From: Flagellimonas sp. 389 | GTDB lineage: Bacteria > Bacteroidota > Bacteroidia > Flavobacteriales > Flavobacteriaceae | NCBI RefSeq assembly: GCF_018449435.1 | Contig: NZ_JAHCMU010000007.1 | Location: 62,001-126,000 of the forward strand | DNA length: 64,000 bases | Direction of reading: 5' to 3' | Part shown: positions 62,137 through 64,000 of the stretch, piece after piece | Numbering within the stretch: position 1 is the stretch's first letter | Layout of the letters: the number at the start of each line of letters is the position of its first letter | The notes under the pieces: generated by a model | What the model saw: the letters and a program-made list of their open reading frames with translations, nothing else | What the model was told of the DNA's origin: nothing | The model's database searches: none | Program-made: the position numbers and the translations under genes

Positions 62137-62185
62137 GAATTATTTATTAAAGTGAATCGTTAAAAGTCCAATAAAATTACTTTTA

Positions 62186-62204
62186 TCCTATAGTTTTAAT
62201 AGAT
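62186..62204. promoter_or_regulatory. Sulfur-regulon operator, variant copy 3
   Basis: TCCTATAGTTTTAATAGAT keeps the left arm TCCTAT and the centre but has a degraded right arm (ATAGAT). It lies 80 bases upstream of copy 2, between the Rrf2 gene stop and the cysHDN promoter, and might be an auxiliary site. Confidence 0.5.
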
Positions 62205-62272
62205 TAACTTGATATAAACCTTATCGTTATAAAAATTTCAGGTAAAGTCAATTATAATTGAAGAATTCTAAA

Positions 62273-62683
62273 TCAGGGAATGAGGTCGGCTAAAGTATTG
62301 TTCCGATAAACTTCAAGATTCGCATCACGCACCTTGAGCATTAGCTTATTTACCGAACATTGGTCTTGATTGGGACAATCCTCACATTTTTCGTAAAAAT
62401 TCAAACTAACACAAGGAACCATGGCTATAGGGCCTTCCAAAACGCGCATTACGGTTGTCATCTGAATTTCATCTGGAGATTTTATAAGATAATATCCTCC
62501 ACCTTTTCCTTTTTTCGAACCTAAAAAACCATTCCTGCGAAGGGTAAGCAGTATACTTTCCAAAAACTTTTGAGAGATGTTCTCATGTTTTGCGATTTCC
62601 GCAATTTGAACGGGCTCCTTACTATCCATTGAAGCAAGATAAGTAAGTGCTTTTAGACCATATTTCGTTTTTTTGGAGAGCAT
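62273..62683 (-). CDS. Rrf2-family transcription regulator
   Basis: 136 residues. Winged helix LSKKTKYGLKALTYLA...PVQIAEIAKHENISQKFLESILLTLRRNGFLGSKKGKGGGYYL, typical of Rrf2 proteins (IscR, NsrR, CymR). Four cysteines lie in PCVSLNFYEKCEDCPNQDQC, spaced 9-3-6, allowing an Fe-S cluster. It is 62 bases downstream of metZ and just upstream of the cysHDN promoter, so it is the first candidate for binding the TCCTAT-N7-ATAGGA sites (inference). CymR of Firmicutes, an Rrf2 protein, controls cysteine metabolism. Confidence 0.9.
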   Translation of the reverse strand: MLSKKTKYGLKALTYLASMDSKEPVQIAEIAKHENISQKFLESILLTLRRNGFLGSKKGKGGGYYLIKSPDEIQMTTVMRVLEGPIAMVPCVSLNFYEKCEDCPNQDQCSVNKLMLKVRDANLEVYRNNTLADLIP

Positions 62684-62745
62684 GCCACGAATATAGCGAA
62701 ATTTAACAACTGCTTTTCCTGCTTTAGAAAAAGTGAGAAAAAATA

Positions 62746-63921
62746 CTACTCTAGCGCTTGTGCGATATCTGCAATAATATCTTCGATATGTTCTAGCCCT
62801 ACAGAAACACGAACCATTCCATCCGAGATACCGACAGATTCGCGTTCATCTTTGGTAAGTTTACTATGTGTAGTCGATGCGGGATGGGTCACAATACTTC
62901 TTGAATCTCCCAAATTGGCAGAAAGTGATAACAATTTTATAGCATCAAAGAATTTTTTCCCTTCTTCGAGCCCATCTTTTACTTCAAAAGCTACGACACA
63001 ACCTCCCGCTTTCATTTGTTTTTTGGCTAATTCATATTTGGGATGGGATTTTAAAAAAGGATATTTGACCCAAGCCACTTTAGAATGGTTTTCTAAAAAC
63101 TTAGCTAACCGTAAGGCATTTGAACAATGTCTATCCACTCGTATTCCCAATGTTTCCAAGCTTTTGGATAATACCCAAGCATTAAAGGGGGAAAGTGCAG
63201 GACCCGTAATCCTTGCGAAACGGTAGATTTTATCGATAAGCTCTGCATTCCCAACGGTGATTCCTGCAAGGACACGGCCTTGACCATCCATCAACTTTGT
63301 TCCAGAGTGAATGACCAAATCTGCTCCAAACTTGATAGGTTGTTGTAAATAGGGCGAAGCAAAACAATTATCAACAATAAGAATTAATCCATTTTTCTTC
63401 GCAATTTTACCAAGTGCCTCAAGGTCTAAAATATCTACTCCAGGGTTGGTAGGCGACTCGGCATAGATAACCTTGGTTTTGTTGGTTATCAGACTTTCTA
63501 CTTCTTCCAAAGCATTAATATCAAAATAACTTGTGTCAATGTTCCATTTTGGAAAAAACTGTGTGAACAATGTATGCGTTGAACCAAAGATGCTCTTTGC
63601 AGAAATGATATGGTCACCACTTTCCAAGAGGGCAGCAAATGTTGAAAATACGGCAGCCATACCTGAAGCGAAGGCAAAACCTGCTTCGGCTCCTTCCATT
63701 TTGCAGACTTTCTCTATAAATTCTGACGAGTTTGGATTGGAATAGCGCGAATAAATATTCCGTTCTTTCTCTTCGGCAAACGAAGCCCTCATGTCTTCAG
63801 CATCATCAAATACAAAACTGGAAGTTAGATACATTGGTGTGGAGTGCTCCAAAAATTGGGTACGCTCCAGTTGTGTACGTATGGCTTCCGTTTCGAACTC
63901 AAATTTGTTTTTTTCTTTCAT
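62746..63921 (-). CDS. metZ: MetZ, O-succinyl(acetyl)homoserine sulfhydrylase
   Basis: PLP enzyme of the Cys/Met metabolism family that makes homocysteine directly from sulfide and activated homoserine. PLP Lys in IHSGTKLMDGQG; SPTNPGVDILD and ATTHSKLT are family landmarks; 391 residues. Consumes the sulfide made by the neighbouring reduction genes and supplies homocysteine to the split methionine synthase. Cystathionine-pathway family members are the alternative, but the sequence and context favour MetZ. Confidence 0.9.
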   Translation of the reverse strand: MKEKNKFEFETEAIRTQLERTQFLEHSTPMYLTSSFVFDDAEDMRASFAEEKERNIYSRYSNPNSSEFIEKVCKMEGAEAGFAFASGMAAVFSTFAALLESGDHIISAKSIFGSTHTLFTQFFPKWNIDTSYFDINALEEVESLITNKTKVIYAESPTNPGVDILDLEALGKIAKKNGLILIVDNCFASPYLQQPIKFGADLVIHSGTKLMDGQGRVLAGITVGNAELIDKIYRFARITGPALSPFNAWVLSKSLETLGIRVDRHCSNALRLAKFLENHSKVAWVKYPFLKSHPKYELAKKQMKAGGCVVAFEVKDGLEEGKKFFDAIKLLSLSANLGDSRSIVTHPASTTHSKLTKDERESVGISDGMVRVSVGLEHIEDIIADIAQALE

Positions 63922-64000
63922 TTTACGCTTTCGTTGCTCATTTAATAGGCAATAGACCGTTATGCTTCAAGACGCTAGAACAAAGACTTTTTCGACTCAC
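63922..64000. other. Upstream edge of metZ
   Basis: 79 bases to the window end. It contains a GTTGCTCATT-type low-complexity stretch and no ORF. Any leader or riboswitch of metZ would extend beyond the window. Confidence 0.4.

Noticed and set aside
63922..64000. Second SAM riboswitch before metZ
   Set aside because: None of the conserved S-box or SAM-II core segments is seen in the 79 bases available; anything further lies outside the window.
1..64000. tRNA or rRNA genes, CRISPR arrays, prophage or transposase genes
   Set aside because: I looked for them by eye on both strands and found none. A short or divergent RNA gene could still have been missed without a model search.

Overview
The window is a contiguous piece of a chromosome from a gliding, probably marine, member of the Flavobacteriaceae (Bacteroidota). 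The grounds are the gliding genes gldA, gldB and gldC, DUF3857/transglutaminase and GIN-domain envelope proteins, OMP_b-brl-type receptors, a split methionine synthase, candidate TAnnTTTG promoter elements, scarce Shine-Dalgarno sites, and a murein pathway in Bacteroidota order. The identification rests on gene families, not on a database search. I saw no rRNA, tRNA, CRISPR array or classical insertion sequence.

Layout. 1-9792 (minus): division/cell-wall (dcw) cluster mraZ-rsmH-ftsL-ftsI-murE-mraY-murD-ftsW-murG, with murG running off the left edge. 10060-17214: a hydrolase, engB, a small conserved protein, a serine hydrolase, a membrane protein, gldBC, nadE and an atypical response regulator. 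17267-24195: dnaG, two DUF805 genes, a frameshifted zinc-ribbon gene, an ECF sigma/membrane protein/outer-membrane barrel set and a polyprenyl synthase. 24334-33528: a long minus-strand run (rsgA, dtd, two DUF3857 proteins, a MazG-like protein, aroA, queA, rlmN). 34942-39251: a Phe/Tyr operon (pheA, aminotransferase, tyrA, DAHP synthase-chorismate mutase) behind a textbook aromatic leader-peptide attenuator. 39467-48978: gldA, an outer-membrane receptor with a membrane-anchored LuxR regulator, a PLP decarboxylase and a PagL/GIN lipoprotein/serine hydrolase group. 48998-63921: a sulfur superlocus.

The sulfur superlocus holds metZ and an Rrf2 regulator, then DUF2061-cysH-cysD-cysN (sulfate activation and reduction), then sulfite reductase-siroheme methylase-ferredoxin reductase, then a SAM-I riboswitch ahead of the split methionine synthase and metF. 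One identical 19-base inverted repeat lies upstream of both the cysHDN and the sulfite-reductase units, with a variant copy nearby, so one regulator (probably the adjacent Rrf2 protein) may control the whole reduction pathway.

The most unusual object is in metH. A complete DUF559 endonuclease domain, bounded by 24-25-base G/C-rich inverted repeats, sits in frame between the cap and cobalamin domains. A four-helix-bundle (rRNA intervening-sequence-type) gene lies between the two halves of the same split enzyme. Other points of note are the aromatic leader peptide, 10-base-phased MraZ-type boxes upstream of mraZ, a receiver domain with Glu at the phospho-site, a primase lacking its zinc ligands, and a sulfite reductase with a C-terminal HEPN-like domain.
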